From Streptomyces sp. NBC_01283 (GTDB lineage Bacteria; Actinomycetota; Actinomycetes; Streptomycetales; Streptomycetaceae): a stretch of 64,000 bases of DNA. Within the stretch, counting starts at the first letter, position 1; each line of letters starts with the position of its first letter. Both the position numbers and the translations under genes were made by a program. This document shows positions 17,617 to 26,266 of this stretch, piece after piece. The notes under the pieces are model-generated. The model was not told the DNA's origin, searched no databases, and saw nothing but the letters and a program-made list of their open reading frames with translations. The stretch lies in NCBI RefSeq assembly GCF_041435335.1, contig NZ_CP108430.1, forward strand, positions 8,280,001 through 8,344,000, written 5' to 3'.

Positions 17617-20600
17617 TCACCCCACCCCCAAGTCGTTGTCGATCAGGTCGAACAGGTCGTCGGCGGATGCCGCGTCGATGCGATCCCTGCGAGGGCCGCC
17701 GCTGTCGTCGCCGTACTCGCCGTACTCGCCGCCCTGGTCGTCGAGCGTCGCGAGCAGGGACCGCAGCCGGGTGCGGACGGCCGACACCTCGGCCTGGGCG
17801 ACCGAAGGGAGCAGCTCGGCGAGGCGGTCCAGATCCGCGTGCACACCGGACGCCCCCTCCGCCTGGTCCCCGGCGGCCCGTTCGTCGAGCAGTGCGGCCA
17901 GGTGCGCGGCGAGAGCGGGAACCGTCGGGTGGCCGAAGACCAGGGTGGACGGCAGGGTGAGGCCGGTGACCTGGCTCAGCCGGTTGCGCAGCCGCACCGC
18001 GCCCAGGGAGTCCAGGCCCAGTTCCTTGAAAGGGCGTTCCGGGTCGACGGCGCCGGAGCCCTCGTACCCGAGGACCACGGCGACCTCCGTGGCGACTGCC
18101 GCGAGCACCAGCGCGCCCCGCTCTTCGGGCACGGCGGCCGCGAGACGCGCGACCAGCTCCCCGCCCGGCCGGACGGCGGGTCCCTGCGCGGCCGGTACCA
18201 GGGCTCGCAGAACAGCGGGCAGCGAGCCTTCGCGGGACTGGGCACGCAGGGCGCCCAGGTCGAGCCGGGCGGGCAGCAGCAACGCGTCTTCCGTGCCGTG
18301 CACCGCGTCGAACAGGCGCAGCCCTTCGGCGGTGCCGAGCGGCGCGAGCCCCGACCTGCTCAACTGGGCCACCTCGGCGTCCCCGAGGTGCTTGGTCATG
18401 TCGCTCGCTTCCGCCCACAGGCCCCACGCCAGCGAGAGCGCGGGCAGCCCCTGGGCGCGCCGCCACTGCGCGAAGGTGTCCAGGAACGTGTTGGCCGCCG
18501 CGTAGTTGCCCTGTCCCGAGCCGCCGATGGTTCCGGCGACCGAGGAGAACAGCACGAACGCCGTGAGGGGCAGGGACTTGGTCAGCTCGTGCAGGTGCAG
18601 GGCGGCATCCACCTTGGGCCGCAGCACGTGATCCAGGCGCTCGGGCGTCAACGCCTCCAGGAGACCATCGTCCAGCGTGCCCGCGGAGTGGATGACGGCG
18701 GTCAGCGGATGTGCGGCGTCGATCGATGCGAGGAGCGCCGCTGTCGCCGACCGGTCCGTGATGTCGCAGGCCGCGACGGCGACCTGGGCGCCGAGACCGG
18801 CCAGTTCCGCCGTCAGCTCCGGCACGCCATCGGCGTCCGGGCCGCGGCGGCTGGCCAGGAGCAGATGCCGGACGCCCTGTTCGGCGGCGAGGTGCCGGGC
18901 CAGCTGGGCGCCGAGTCCGCTGGTGCCTCCGGTGATCAGTACCGTGCCGTCCGGGGCGAAGGGGAGCGCTTCGCCAAGGGCGCCGCGGACCCGGACGGCA
19001 CGGGGTACATGGGGCGCGCCGCCGCGCAGGGCGACCTGGGGCTCCTCGACGGCGAGCGCGAGGGGCAGGACGCGTGCCGGATCGCCGGAGGCGTCGTCGA
19101 GATCGACGAGCATGAAACGGCCGGGGTGCTCCGACTGCGCGGTGCGCACCAGTCCCCACAGGGGCGCGAGGTCGGGGGCGACGGCCGCGCCGGGAGCGGT
19201 GGCCACGGCGTTCCGAGTGACCAGCACCAGGCGCGCGTCGGCGAACCGCTGGTCGGCCAGCCAGCCGCGCAACAGCGCCAGGGTGTGGTGGGCACGGGAG
19301 CGAGCCGCCTCCGCGGTGGGTGTGCCGTGCGCCGCGGGCACGAACGCGACGACGGTGTCCGGCACGGCTCCGCCTGCGTCCACCGCATCGGCCAGGTGAG
19401 ACAGGGAGAGGTAGGTGGCAAGCCGCGGGGCAGGAACTCCCGGACCGCTCACGTCATCCGGGCGCGCCATGGTCGCCCCGTCCTCGGCCAGGACTGCCCA
19501 ATTCCCGGACGTGACGGCCGGGCCGGGGGCTGGTGCCGCCTGCCAGTCCACTCGGTAGAGGCAGTCGGCGGGGCCGCGCGTACCGGCCAGGCGGGACGGA
19601 TCCACCGGGCGGGCCACGACCGAGTCGACGGTGACCACGGTGCGGCCCGCGGCGTCGACCGCGGACATGCGTACGGTGCCTTCGCCGAGCGGGGTGAGGG
19701 ACACCCGCAGGTGTGTGGCGCCCGGCCGCAGGACGCGCACACCGGACCAGGTGAACGGCAGCCAGGCCTGCCCGGACGCCCCGTCGGCACCGGCCAGTTC
19801 CGTCAGCTGGGCGTGGAACGCGGCATCGAGCAGGGCGGGGTGCACCCCATGCCCCTCGGCATCCGCGCTGCCCCCGGCATCCGTACGTCCCCCGGCATCC
19901 GCGCTGCCCCCGGCCGCCGCGGCGTCCACCTCGGCGAGGAGGACACCGTCGTGCCGCCAGGCCGCACGCAGTCCGCGGAATACGGGGCCGTATCCGAAGC
20001 CCCGGTCGGCGAGCCGGTCGTAGAGGCCGTCGACGTCCAGCGGCTCGGCGCCCTTCGGTGGCCAGGAGACGGGGCCGGGAGAGCTGTCGCCCTGAGCCGG
20101 TGCGGGCGCGAGGAAGCCGCCGGCATGGCGCGTCCATGCCTCGTCGCCCGTCGCGTCGGCCGGCCGGGAGTGGACCGCCACCGCCCGCCGCCCCTGGGCG
20201 TCCGGAGCACCGACCGATGCCTGGAGGTCGACGGCGCCCTGATCGGGCAGCACCAGCGGCTCCTCCAGCGTCAGCTCCTCGACCACGTCGCACCCGGCGT
20301 ACGAGGCGGCCAGGACGGCCATGTCCACGAAGGCGGTGCCCGGCAGCAGGACCGTGCCGTAAACCGCGTGGTCGTCAAGCCAGCCATGTGTGTCCCGTGA
20401 GACGCGCCCGGTGAACACCCACCCGCTGCCGTCGGCGAGTTCGGCTCCGGCGGCCAGGAGCCGGTGCCCGGTGGGGTGCAGCCCCGCTTCCCCGATGCCG
20501 CCCGTGGCTGGCCGGGGCGCCGCCCAGTACCGCGTGGACTCGAAGGCATACGTGGGGAGTTCGATGTCGCGCGCGGTGGCCGGGTCGAACACCGCATCCC

Positions 20601-23600
20601 AGTCCACGGGCACCCCGTGGGCGTGCGAGGCGGCGAGCGAGGCGGTGAACTGCGCCTGTTCCTGCTCGCGCCGGGCCGAGCCGAGGACGACCGCACCGCC
20701 CCGGCCGGGACCGCTCTCCCTTCCGCCTGCCTCCACCAAGGTCTGTTCCACCGTCTGTTCCACGGCGAAGGTGAGGATCGGGTGCGGACTGATCTCGATG
20801 AACGTGGTGTGCCCCTGGTCGAGCAGCGCGCGGACGACCTCCTCGAACCGCACGGTCCGGCGCAGGTTCCGGTACCAGTAGTCGGCGTCGAGGCCGCTGG
20901 TGTCGAACTCGTCGGCGGTGACCGTGGAGAGGAAGCGCACCTCGCCGGAGCGCGGCGATATCGGTGCCAGAACGTCCGCCAGACGCTCCTTCAGCGATTC
21001 GACCTGGGGGGAGTGCGAGGCGTAGTCGACGGGGACGCGGCGGGCCCAGATGTCCTCGGCGGCGCAGCGGGCGAGCAGCGCGTCCAGCGCGTCGGACTCC
21101 CCCGAAACCGTCAGGGACGACGGGCCGTTGACGGCGGCGACGGATATGAGTCCGTCCCAGTCCCGCAGGAGCGGCAGCAGCCGCTCGGGCGACGCCGTCA
21201 CCGACGCCATGCCACCGCGCCCTTCCATCTCGGCGATGGCCTTGCTGCGCAGCGCCACGACGCGGGCGGCGTCCTGGAGCGAGAGACCCCCGGCGACGTA
21301 CGCGGCGGCTATCTCGCCCTGCGAGTGCCCGACCACGGCGTCGGGGTGGACGCCATGCCGGCGCCAGAGCGCGGAGAGCGCCGCCATCACCGCGAAGAGC
21401 GCGGGCTGCACGACCTCCACCCGCTCCAGCGAAGGAGCGCCCGCCGCCCCGCTCAGGACATCGCCGAGCGAGAAGTCGGTGTAGGGCGCGAGCGCGTCGG
21501 CGCATGCGCTGAGCTCGTCGGCGAACACCGGGTGGGCGGCGGCGAGTTCACGGCTCATGCCGATCCACTGGGAGCCTTGGCCGGGGAAGACGAAGACGGT
21601 CTTTCCGGTACGGGCGCGGGCCCGGGTCACCTGGTCCGCCTCATCGCCCCGGGACACCGCGGCGACCGCGGCGAGGAGTTCGGCGCGGGTGGTGCCGGTG
21701 AGGGCGGCGCGGTGGTCGAAATGGGCGCGGGTGTGGACGAGGGCGGCGCCGACCTGGGTGGGGGTGGCCTCCGGCTGTGCGGTGGTGAGGTGGGCGTGCA
21801 GGCGTCCGGCCTGGGCGCGCAGAGCGGCCGGTGTCTTGGCGGACAGCACCCACGGCACCACGGGAGATGTCGCGAAGGCGGGGGAGGGGGAGGGGAGTTC
21901 AGATGATGAGGTCCGGCTCTCGGGCGCGGGCGTATCTGTCTGTATGGCAGGCGTCTCCGCCTGTGCGGCGGGCGACTCCTCCACGAGAACGTGAGCGTTC
22001 GTCCCGCCCACCCCGAAGGCTGACACCCCGGCCCGGCGGACCCGCTCGCCGCGCGGCCACGGGGCGGCCTCGGTCAGCAGGGACACCGAACCGTCGGACC
22101 AGTCGGCCTTGGGTGTGGGCCGGTCGACGTGCAGGGTCCGGGGGAGTACCTCGTGACGGAGCGCCTGCACCATCTTGATCAGGCCGCCGACGCCCGCGGC
22201 GGCCTGGCTGTGCCCGATGTTGGACTTGAGGGAGCCGAGCCGCAGCGGCTGCCCGGCGGGACGGTCCTGGCCGAAGACGGCCGCGAGGGCGTCGATCTCG
22301 ACGGGGTCGCCGAGGGTGGTGCCGGTGCCGTGCCCCTCGACCGCGTCGACCTCGCGGGGGCGCAGCCCGGCGTCGGCGAGCGCCTGGGTGATGACGCGCT
22401 GCTGGGAGCCGCCGTTCGGGGCGGTCAGGCCGTTGCTTGCGCCGTCCTGGTTGACCGCCGTGCCCGGGATGAGGGCGAGGACGCGGTGGTTGTTGCGGCG
22501 GGCCTCGCTGAGGCGTTCGAGCAGGACGACGCCGATGCCCTCGGCCCACCCGGTGCCGTCGGCGGCCTCCGCGTACGAACGGCACCTGCCGTCCGGCGAG
22601 AGGGCGCGCTGCCTGCTGAACTCGGTGAAGACCTTCGGCGTGGCCATGACGGTGGCGCCACCCGCCACCGCGAGCGTGCACTCGCCCCGGCGCAGTGCCT
22701 GCACGGCAAGGTGCACGCCCACCAGGGACGACGAGCAGGCGGTGTCGACGGTGAGAGCCGGGCCCTCGAAGCCGAAGGCGTAGGCGACCCGGCCGGACAG
22801 GACGCTCCCCGCGGAGCCGATGCCCCAGTAGCCCTCCAGTTCGCCGGGGCCGGAGCGCGCCACGTTCTCGTAGTCCTGGCCGCTGCTGCCCACGTACACG
22901 CCGGTCCGCGACTTCTTCAGGCGGCCGGGGTCGATGCCCGCGTTCTCCAGGGACTCCCAGACGGTCTGCAGGAGCAGCCGCTGCTGGGGGTCCATCGCGA
23001 GTGCCTCGCGGCGCGCGATGCCGAAGAACTCCGCGTCGAAGTCGGCCACCGGGTCCAGGAATCCGCCGGTGCGGGCGTAGCTGGTGCCGGGCTGCTCGGG
23101 GTCGGTGGAGAAGAGACCGCCGAGGTCCCATCCCCGGTCGCGCGGAAACTCCGATACGGCGTCGCGCCCGGCGGCCACCACGTCCCACAGGTCGGCGGGG
23201 GACGTCACGCCGCCCGGGTAGCGGCACGCCATGCCCACGACGGCGATCGGGTCGTTGTCGGGGCCCGGCTCCGCGCCGGCGTCCGCTGCTTCCGTCTTGG
23301 GCGCGTCGCCCTCGGCGTGGGCGAAGCCGAACAGGTCGAGCAGGTGCTCCGCCACGGCGGCCGCGGTCGGGTGGTCGAAGAGCAGGGTGAGGGGCAGTTC
23401 GAGGCCGGTGGCCTGGCTCAGCCGGCTGGTCAGCTCCACGGCCGCGAGAGAGTTGTACCCGTAGTCGCGGTAGGCCAGCTCCGGGTCGACGTCCAGCGGG
23501 TCGGTCCCCGCCAGGCCCGCGGTCTCCTCGCGGACCAGGTCGAGAAGGGCCGCCGGGCGGCGGCCGGGCGGCAGCCCGGCCAGGCGCTCCGCGAAGCCTC

Positions 23601-23709
23601 CCGCAGAACCGGACTCCCCGGCCTGCACCTCTTCGGCCCGCACCTTTTCGGCCCGCGTCTCTTCGGCCGGTGCTGCTCGCCGGGTCTTGCCGTCCATCGG
23701 GTCAGCCAT
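17617..23709 (-). CDS. Type I PKS module 1: ACP-KS-AT(methylmalonyl)-DH-KR-ACP
   Basis: A 2030-residue synthase. An N-terminal ACP (Ser87 in YGYNSL, where the usual Asp is Asn) acts as loading site. KS (about 154-580) has Cys325, His460 and His500. AT (about 705-1010) has GHSQGE (Ser796) and YASH (896-899), which indicate methylmalonyl-CoA. DH (about 1078-1370) has His1114 in the H-x3-G-x4-P motif and Asp1295. KR (about 1587-1780) has the nucleotide motif GGTSGLG, LDD (1679-1681, B-type) and Tyr1736/Asn1740. The second ACP carries Ser1901. No ER is present. Predicted output: an alpha-methyl alpha,beta-unsaturated acyl chain. GGAGG 6 bases before 23709 decides the start over an upstream GTG. 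Confidence 0.96.
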   Translation of the reverse strand: MADPMDGKTRRAAPAEETRAEKVRAEEVQAGESGSAGGFAERLAGLPPGRRPAALLDLVREETAGLAGTDPLDVDPELAYRDYGYNSLAAVELTSRLSQATGLELPLTLLFDHPTAAAVAEHLLDLFGFAHAEGDAPKTEAADAGAEPGPDNDPIAVVGMACRYPGGVTSPADLWDVVAAGRDAVSEFPRDRGWDLGGLFSTDPEQPGTSYARTGGFLDPVADFDAEFFGIARREALAMDPQQRLLLQTVWESLENAGIDPGRLKKSRTGVYVGSSGQDYENVARSGPGELEGYWGIGSAGSVLSGRVAYAFGFEGPALTVDTACSSSLVGVHLAVQALRRGECTLAVAGGATVMATPKVFTEFSRQRALSPDGRCRSYAEAADGTGWAEGIGVVLLERLSEARRNNHRVLALIPGTAVNQDGASNGLTAPNGGSQQRVITQALADAGLRPREVDAVEGHGTGTTLGDPVEIDALAAVFGQDRPAGQPLRLGSLKSNIGHSQAAAGVGGLIKMVQALRHEVLPRTLHVDRPTPKADWSDGSVSLLTEAAPWPRGERVRRAGVSAFGVGGTNAHVLVEESPAAQAETPAIQTDTPAPESRTSSSELPSPSPAFATSPVVPWVLSAKTPAALRAQAGRLHAHLTTAQPEATPTQVGAALVHTRAHFDHRAALTGTTRAELLAAVAAVSRGDEADQVTRARARTGKTVFVFPGQGSQWIGMSRELAAAHPVFADELSACADALAPYTDFSLGDVLSGAAGAPSLERVEVVQPALFAVMAALSALWRRHGVHPDAVVGHSQGEIAAAYVAGGLSLQDAARVVALRSKAIAEMEGRGGMASVTASPERLLPLLRDWDGLISVAAVNGPSSLTVSGESDALDALLARCAAEDIWARRVPVDYASHSPQVESLKERLADVLAPISPRSGEVRFLSTVTADEFDTSGLDADYWYRNLRRTVRFEEVVRALLDQGHTTFIEISPHPILTFAVEQTVEQTLVEAGGRESGPGRGGAVVLGSARREQEQAQFTASLAASHAHGVPVDWDAVFDPATARDIELPTYAFESTRYWAAPRPATGGIGEAGLHPTGHRLLAAGAELADGSGWVFTGRVSRDTHGWLDDHAVYGTVLLPGTAFVDMAVLAASYAGCDVVEELTLEEPLVLPDQGAVDLQASVGAPDAQGRRAVAVHSRPADATGDEAWTRHAGGFLAPAPAQGDSSPGPVSWPPKGAEPLDVDGLYDRLADRGFGYGPVFRGLRAAWRHDGVLLAEVDAAAAGGSADAGGRTDAGGSADAEGHGVHPALLDAAFHAQLTELAGADGASGQAWLPFTWSGVRVLRPGATHLRVSLTPLGEGTVRMSAVDAAGRTVVTVDSVVARPVDPSRLAGTRGPADCLYRVDWQAAPAPGPAVTSGNWAVLAEDGATMARPDDVSGPGVPAPRLATYLSLSHLADAVDAGGAVPDTVVAFVPAAHGTPTAEAARSRAHHTLALLRGWLADQRFADARLVLVTRNAVATAPGAAVAPDLAPLWGLVRTAQSEHPGRFMLVDLDDASGDPARVLPLALAVEEPQVALRGGAPHVPRAVRVRGALGEALPFAPDGTVLITGGTSGLGAQLARHLAAEQGVRHLLLASRRGPDADGVPELTAELAGLGAQVAVAACDITDRSATAALLASIDAAHPLTAVIHSAGTLDDGLLEALTPERLDHVLRPKVDAALHLHELTKSLPLTAFVLFSSVAGTIGGSGQGNYAAANTFLDTFAQWRRAQGLPALSLAWGLWAEASDMTKHLGDAEVAQLSRSGLAPLGTAEGLRLFDAVHGTEDALLLPARLDLGALRAQSREGSLPAVLRALVPAAQGPAVRPGGELVARLAAAVPEERGALVLAAVATEVAVVLGYEGSGAVDPERPFKELGLDSLGAVRLRNRLSQVTGLTLPSTLVFGHPTVPALAAHLAALLDERAAGDQAEGASGVHADLDRLAELLPSVAQAEVSAVRTRLRSLLATLDDQGGEYGEYGDDSGGPRRDRIDAASADDLFDLIDNDLGVG
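19858..19911. repeat. Three 18-bp tandem repeats inside the DH region of PKS1
   Basis: Units at 19858, 19876 and 19894 (the first and third identical) add an Ala-Gly-Gly-Ser-Ala-Asp type loop before the second DH motif. The frame is kept. It is probably a harmless surface loop expansion. Confidence 0.7.
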
Positions 23710-23847
23710 GCCGTCCTCCACGTCGTCTCCCTGCGCCCCCACGCCTCGCCGCCGCTCCCGGGCAGTGGGATGCGGCCACAGAGTTCCGTCGTCCGCCCTG
23801 GTGGGATGCCGTCCTCCTGCTGGGAGGCACTCCTCCAGGGGCTCCTC

Positions 23848-24699
23848 CTACGAGGAGGCGGCTGTGCCCGTCAGGAGGAAGGAGCGGATGTGTGCGCTGA
23901 GCTTTTCGGGCTGGTCCTCGGGAATGAGGGTGTAACTGTCTTCGATCTCGACGTGCTGGCCCTTGGGCAGCAGCGCGGCGAGCCTGCGCCCGTGCTCGGG
24001 CGGCATGACCTTGTCCTCGGCGGCCCACACCACGAGCGCGGGCCGGTCGAAGTCGCGCAACTTGTCGGCCCAGCCGAGCAGTTCACTCTTCGGCGGTACC
24101 CCGAGCACGTACTTGCGCAGGTCGCGGCGGATCTCCTTGGACGTCCACAGCGGCTCGAACCAGGCGTTCATCACCTCGTGGGGGACCGGGCGCTTGCTCA
24201 TCCAGCCCCAGGTCATGGGCAGTCGGCGCATCGGCTTCCACTTCAGCGACTTGAAGGCGAAGTTGATGCCGCCCGGCAGCTTCGCCGAGGTGTGGAGGTT
24301 GCTTCCGGGCACGCCCGGCGGGAAGTTGTCGAACGCCTCGCACGAGGTGATGACGAGGCGCCCGATCCGCTCGTCCCTGCCCTCCGCGACCAGGGCCTGC
24401 GCGCCGCCCCAGTCGCTCATGACCAGCGTGACGTCGCGCAGGTCGAGCCGGTCGAGGAATTCCGCCACCAGCCGGGCCACGCCCGCGATCGACAGGTCCG
24501 CGTCGGGCTTCATCGGCCGACGGTGACCGCCCAGGGGCAACGTCGGTACCACACAACGGAATTCGGACCGCAGAGGCGCCACCACGTTCCGCCACAGGGA
24601 ACCGTCCATCGCGACGCCGTGCAGCAGGACCACGACCGGCCCTTCGCCGCCGGTGTCCTGATACTCCACCGTGCCAGCCGAAAGGTCTACCTCAGCCAT
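23848..24699 (-). CDS. Alpha/beta hydrolase with Asp nucleophile (epoxide hydrolase/dehalogenase group)
   Basis: A 283-residue hydrolase. The oxyanion segment VVLLHGVAMDG and the nucleophile elbow VMSDWGGAQ are present; Asp rather than Ser at the elbow groups it with haloalkane dehalogenases and epoxide hydrolases. The usual late His before the acid-rich EDQPE motif reads DSYTLIPEDQPE, with Thr at the expected His position, so the base may be lost or replaced. The start at 24699 has GAGGAG 8 bases upstream. It is the first gene of the minus-strand operon, 138 bp before PKS1, and is divergent from the ACP gene. Epoxide opening, or a purely structural or cyclase role, is inferred from context only. 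Confidence 0.87.
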   Translation of the reverse strand: MAEVDLSAGTVEYQDTGGEGPVVVLLHGVAMDGSLWRNVVAPLRSEFRCVVPTLPLGGHRRPMKPDADLSIAGVARLVAEFLDRLDLRDVTLVMSDWGGAQALVAEGRDERIGRLVITSCEAFDNFPPGVPGSNLHTSAKLPGGINFAFKSLKWKPMRRLPMTWGWMSKRPVPHEVMNAWFEPLWTSKEIRRDLRKYVLGVPPKSELLGWADKLRDFDRPALVVWAAEDKVMPPEHGRRLAALLPKGQHVEIEDSYTLIPEDQPEKLSAHIRSFLLTGTAASS

Positions 24700-25111
24700 T
24701 TCACATCTCCTCGGAACTCTACAGATTCGGGGGGTCGCGAAGGGACGCTCGTACCGGACGCAACTCTGGTTGCCCAGTTGGGCGGTGTGGCAGCCGCTCG
24801 GGTGGGTGAGCCGGGGTAAGCAAAACATCTCAGACCCTTTTTCGCCAGCAACAACTCGACCCAGAATGATCATTGCCCTTTAGGGCAATGGCCGTCCGGC
24901 GGCTCCGTGGGTACCTTGGCAACTCCCGTGCCGGAGCCGTCCGCCGCAAGGTGAAGGACGAGTGCATGGGCGAGGTGAGCCGTGCGTATTCAGATCGCAC
25001 CTCGGAGGCTGTCACCTCGAAATCGCGCTCTCGATCCCCTGGCCCGGCGGCCGGATCGCGGGCTCACTCGACCTCGGTCATCTCATCACCGCGCATCGGA
25101 AAGGCTGCCCC
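24700..25111. promoter_or_regulatory. Divergent promoter region of the two biosynthetic operons
   Basis: This 412-bp region separates the minus-strand operon (hydrolase to acyl-AMP ligase) from the plus-strand operon (ACP to SDR). It holds a perfect inverted repeat at 24871-24890 (CATTGCCC, spacer TTTA, GGGCAATG) and overlapping GAGGTG/CACCTC stem options around 24970-25020, in the leader of the ACP gene. An open frame upstream of the ACP start exists but has no ribosome site. This is the most likely control point of the cluster. Confidence 0.6.
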
Positions 25112-25363
25112 GTGATCACTGCTGAAGAAGTATGTGTCCGCATTGCCAAGAAGCTCGGCAGCAAGGCGAATTCGTACACGCTGAACGAGGACACCGCGTT
25201 TGACTCCGTGGGCCTGTCGAGCCTGCAGATAGCCGACATCGTCTACACGATCGAGGACGACCTCGAGATCGAATTCGACGAGAGCAGGGCCGCGAGCGTG
25301 AAGACGGTCGCGGACCTGGTGAAGCTCGCCGAGGAGACCAAGCAGGGCAGCGCAGCCGCGTGA
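25112..25363 (+). CDS. Discrete acyl carrier protein
   Basis: An 83-residue ACP with the acidic four-helix pattern. The pantetheine attachment is Ser37 in VGLSSLQI; the usual Asp before it is Ser. The GTG start is chosen because GGAAAGG stands about 7 bases upstream; a longer frame from 24962 would add 50 residues unlike any ACP. Its stop overlaps the methyltransferase start (GTGA). It probably carries the fatty acyl chain made by the ligase at 5256 while the methyltransferase and redox enzymes act on it, and would be activated by the PPTase at 29613. Confidence 0.92.
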   Translation: MITAEEVCVRIAKKLGSKANSYTLNEDTAFDSVGLSSLQIADIVYTIEDDLEIEFDESRAASVKTVADLVKLAEETKQGSAAA

Positions 25364-26226
25364 CGGTCCTTGATTACCAGGGCGCCACCGCGGATTCCAT
25401 CAAGCACCATTACGACGTCTCCAACGACTTCTTCGCGCTGTGGCTGGACAAGGACCTCACGTACACCTGCGCGCTGTGGGACGAGGGCGACACGCTTGAG
25501 AGCGCCCAGAAGCGCAAGCTGGACCACCTCATCGAGGGCGCGCGGGCGGCCGGCGCGCGCCGTGTCCTCGACGTCGGCTGCGGATGGGGCAGCCTCCTCG
25601 AACGGCTGGTCCGTACGTACGGCGTGGAGCAGGCCGTAGGCCTCACCCTCAGCGACAGCCAAGCGGACCACCTGCGGGAACTCGCACTGGAGCGCACCGA
25701 GGTGCGGGTGGAGAACTGGCTCGACCACGAGCCCGCCGAGCAGTACGACGCGATCATCTCGATCGGCGCCTTCGAGCATTTCGCGCGCACCGGCCTGTCC
25801 CGGGCCGAGCGAGTCGCCGCGTACCGCGAGTTCTTCGAGCGCTGCCGCGCCTGGCTGCCCAAGGGCGGCAGGCTCGCGCTCCAGACGAACATCAAGGGAA
25901 ACAACGTCCAGATGGACAAGCAGACCGTGCGGGACCTGCTTTTCATCATGGACATCATCTTCCCGGAGTCTGAAATTCCGGCGCTCTCCGAGGTACTCGA
26001 ATCGAGCGAGAAGCGCTTTGACGTCGTCCATCTGCGCAACGACCCGGATCACTACAGCCGCACCTGCCAGGAATGGTTCGACCGGCTGCGGGCCAACCGC
26101 GACCAGGCCGTGAAGGTGGCCGGCGAGGAAACCGTCGCCCACTACGAGCGGTATCTGAGCTCCACGGTCGGCCACTTCAGGAACCGTCATCTGGGCCTGT
26201 CGAGGATCATCCTCGAAGCCGTGTGA
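25360..26226 (+). CDS. Cyclopropane/mycolic acid-type SAM methyltransferase
   Basis: A 288-residue class I methyltransferase of the CmaA/CFA synthase family. The start YQGATADSIKHHYDVSNDFF, the Cys in LTYTCALW, the SAM motif VLDVGCGWG and the SIGAFEHF motif are family hallmarks. These enzymes add a SAM methyl to a double bond of an acyl chain, giving a cyclopropane, a methyl branch or an exomethylene after further redox steps. At 288 residues it matches the mycobacterial type, which lacks the N-terminal domain of E. coli Cfa. Overlap with the ACP gene suggests the substrate is ACP-bound; the cis double bond could come from the desaturase at 6925. Methylation at an activated carbon or heteroatom cannot be excluded. 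Confidence 0.9.
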   Translation: MTVLDYQGATADSIKHHYDVSNDFFALWLDKDLTYTCALWDEGDTLESAQKRKLDHLIEGARAAGARRVLDVGCGWGSLLERLVRTYGVEQAVGLTLSDSQADHLRELALERTEVRVENWLDHEPAEQYDAIISIGAFEHFARTGLSRAERVAAYREFFERCRAWLPKGGRLALQTNIKGNNVQMDKQTVRDLLFIMDIIFPESEIPALSEVLESSEKRFDVVHLRNDPDHYSRTCQEWFDRLRANRDQAVKVAGEETVAHYERYLSSTVGHFRNRHLGLSRIILEAV

Positions 26227-26266
26227 CCGAAAGCTCCACCGGCGGGTCCTCTCGAGGAGCACTCAT

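Noticed and set aside
17125..20400. Long open frame on the plus strand opposite PKS1 and the PKS2 start
   Set aside because: Same reason; its product is compositionally biased and spans two real genes.
22129..24819. Open frame on the plus strand across the PKS1 start, the gap and the hydrolase gene
   Set aside because: Crosses well supported minus-strand genes and has no recognisable domain.
24962..25111. 50-residue N-terminal extension of the discrete ACP
   Set aside because: No ribosome site and no similarity to carrier proteins; the GTG at 25112 has GGAAAGG upstream.
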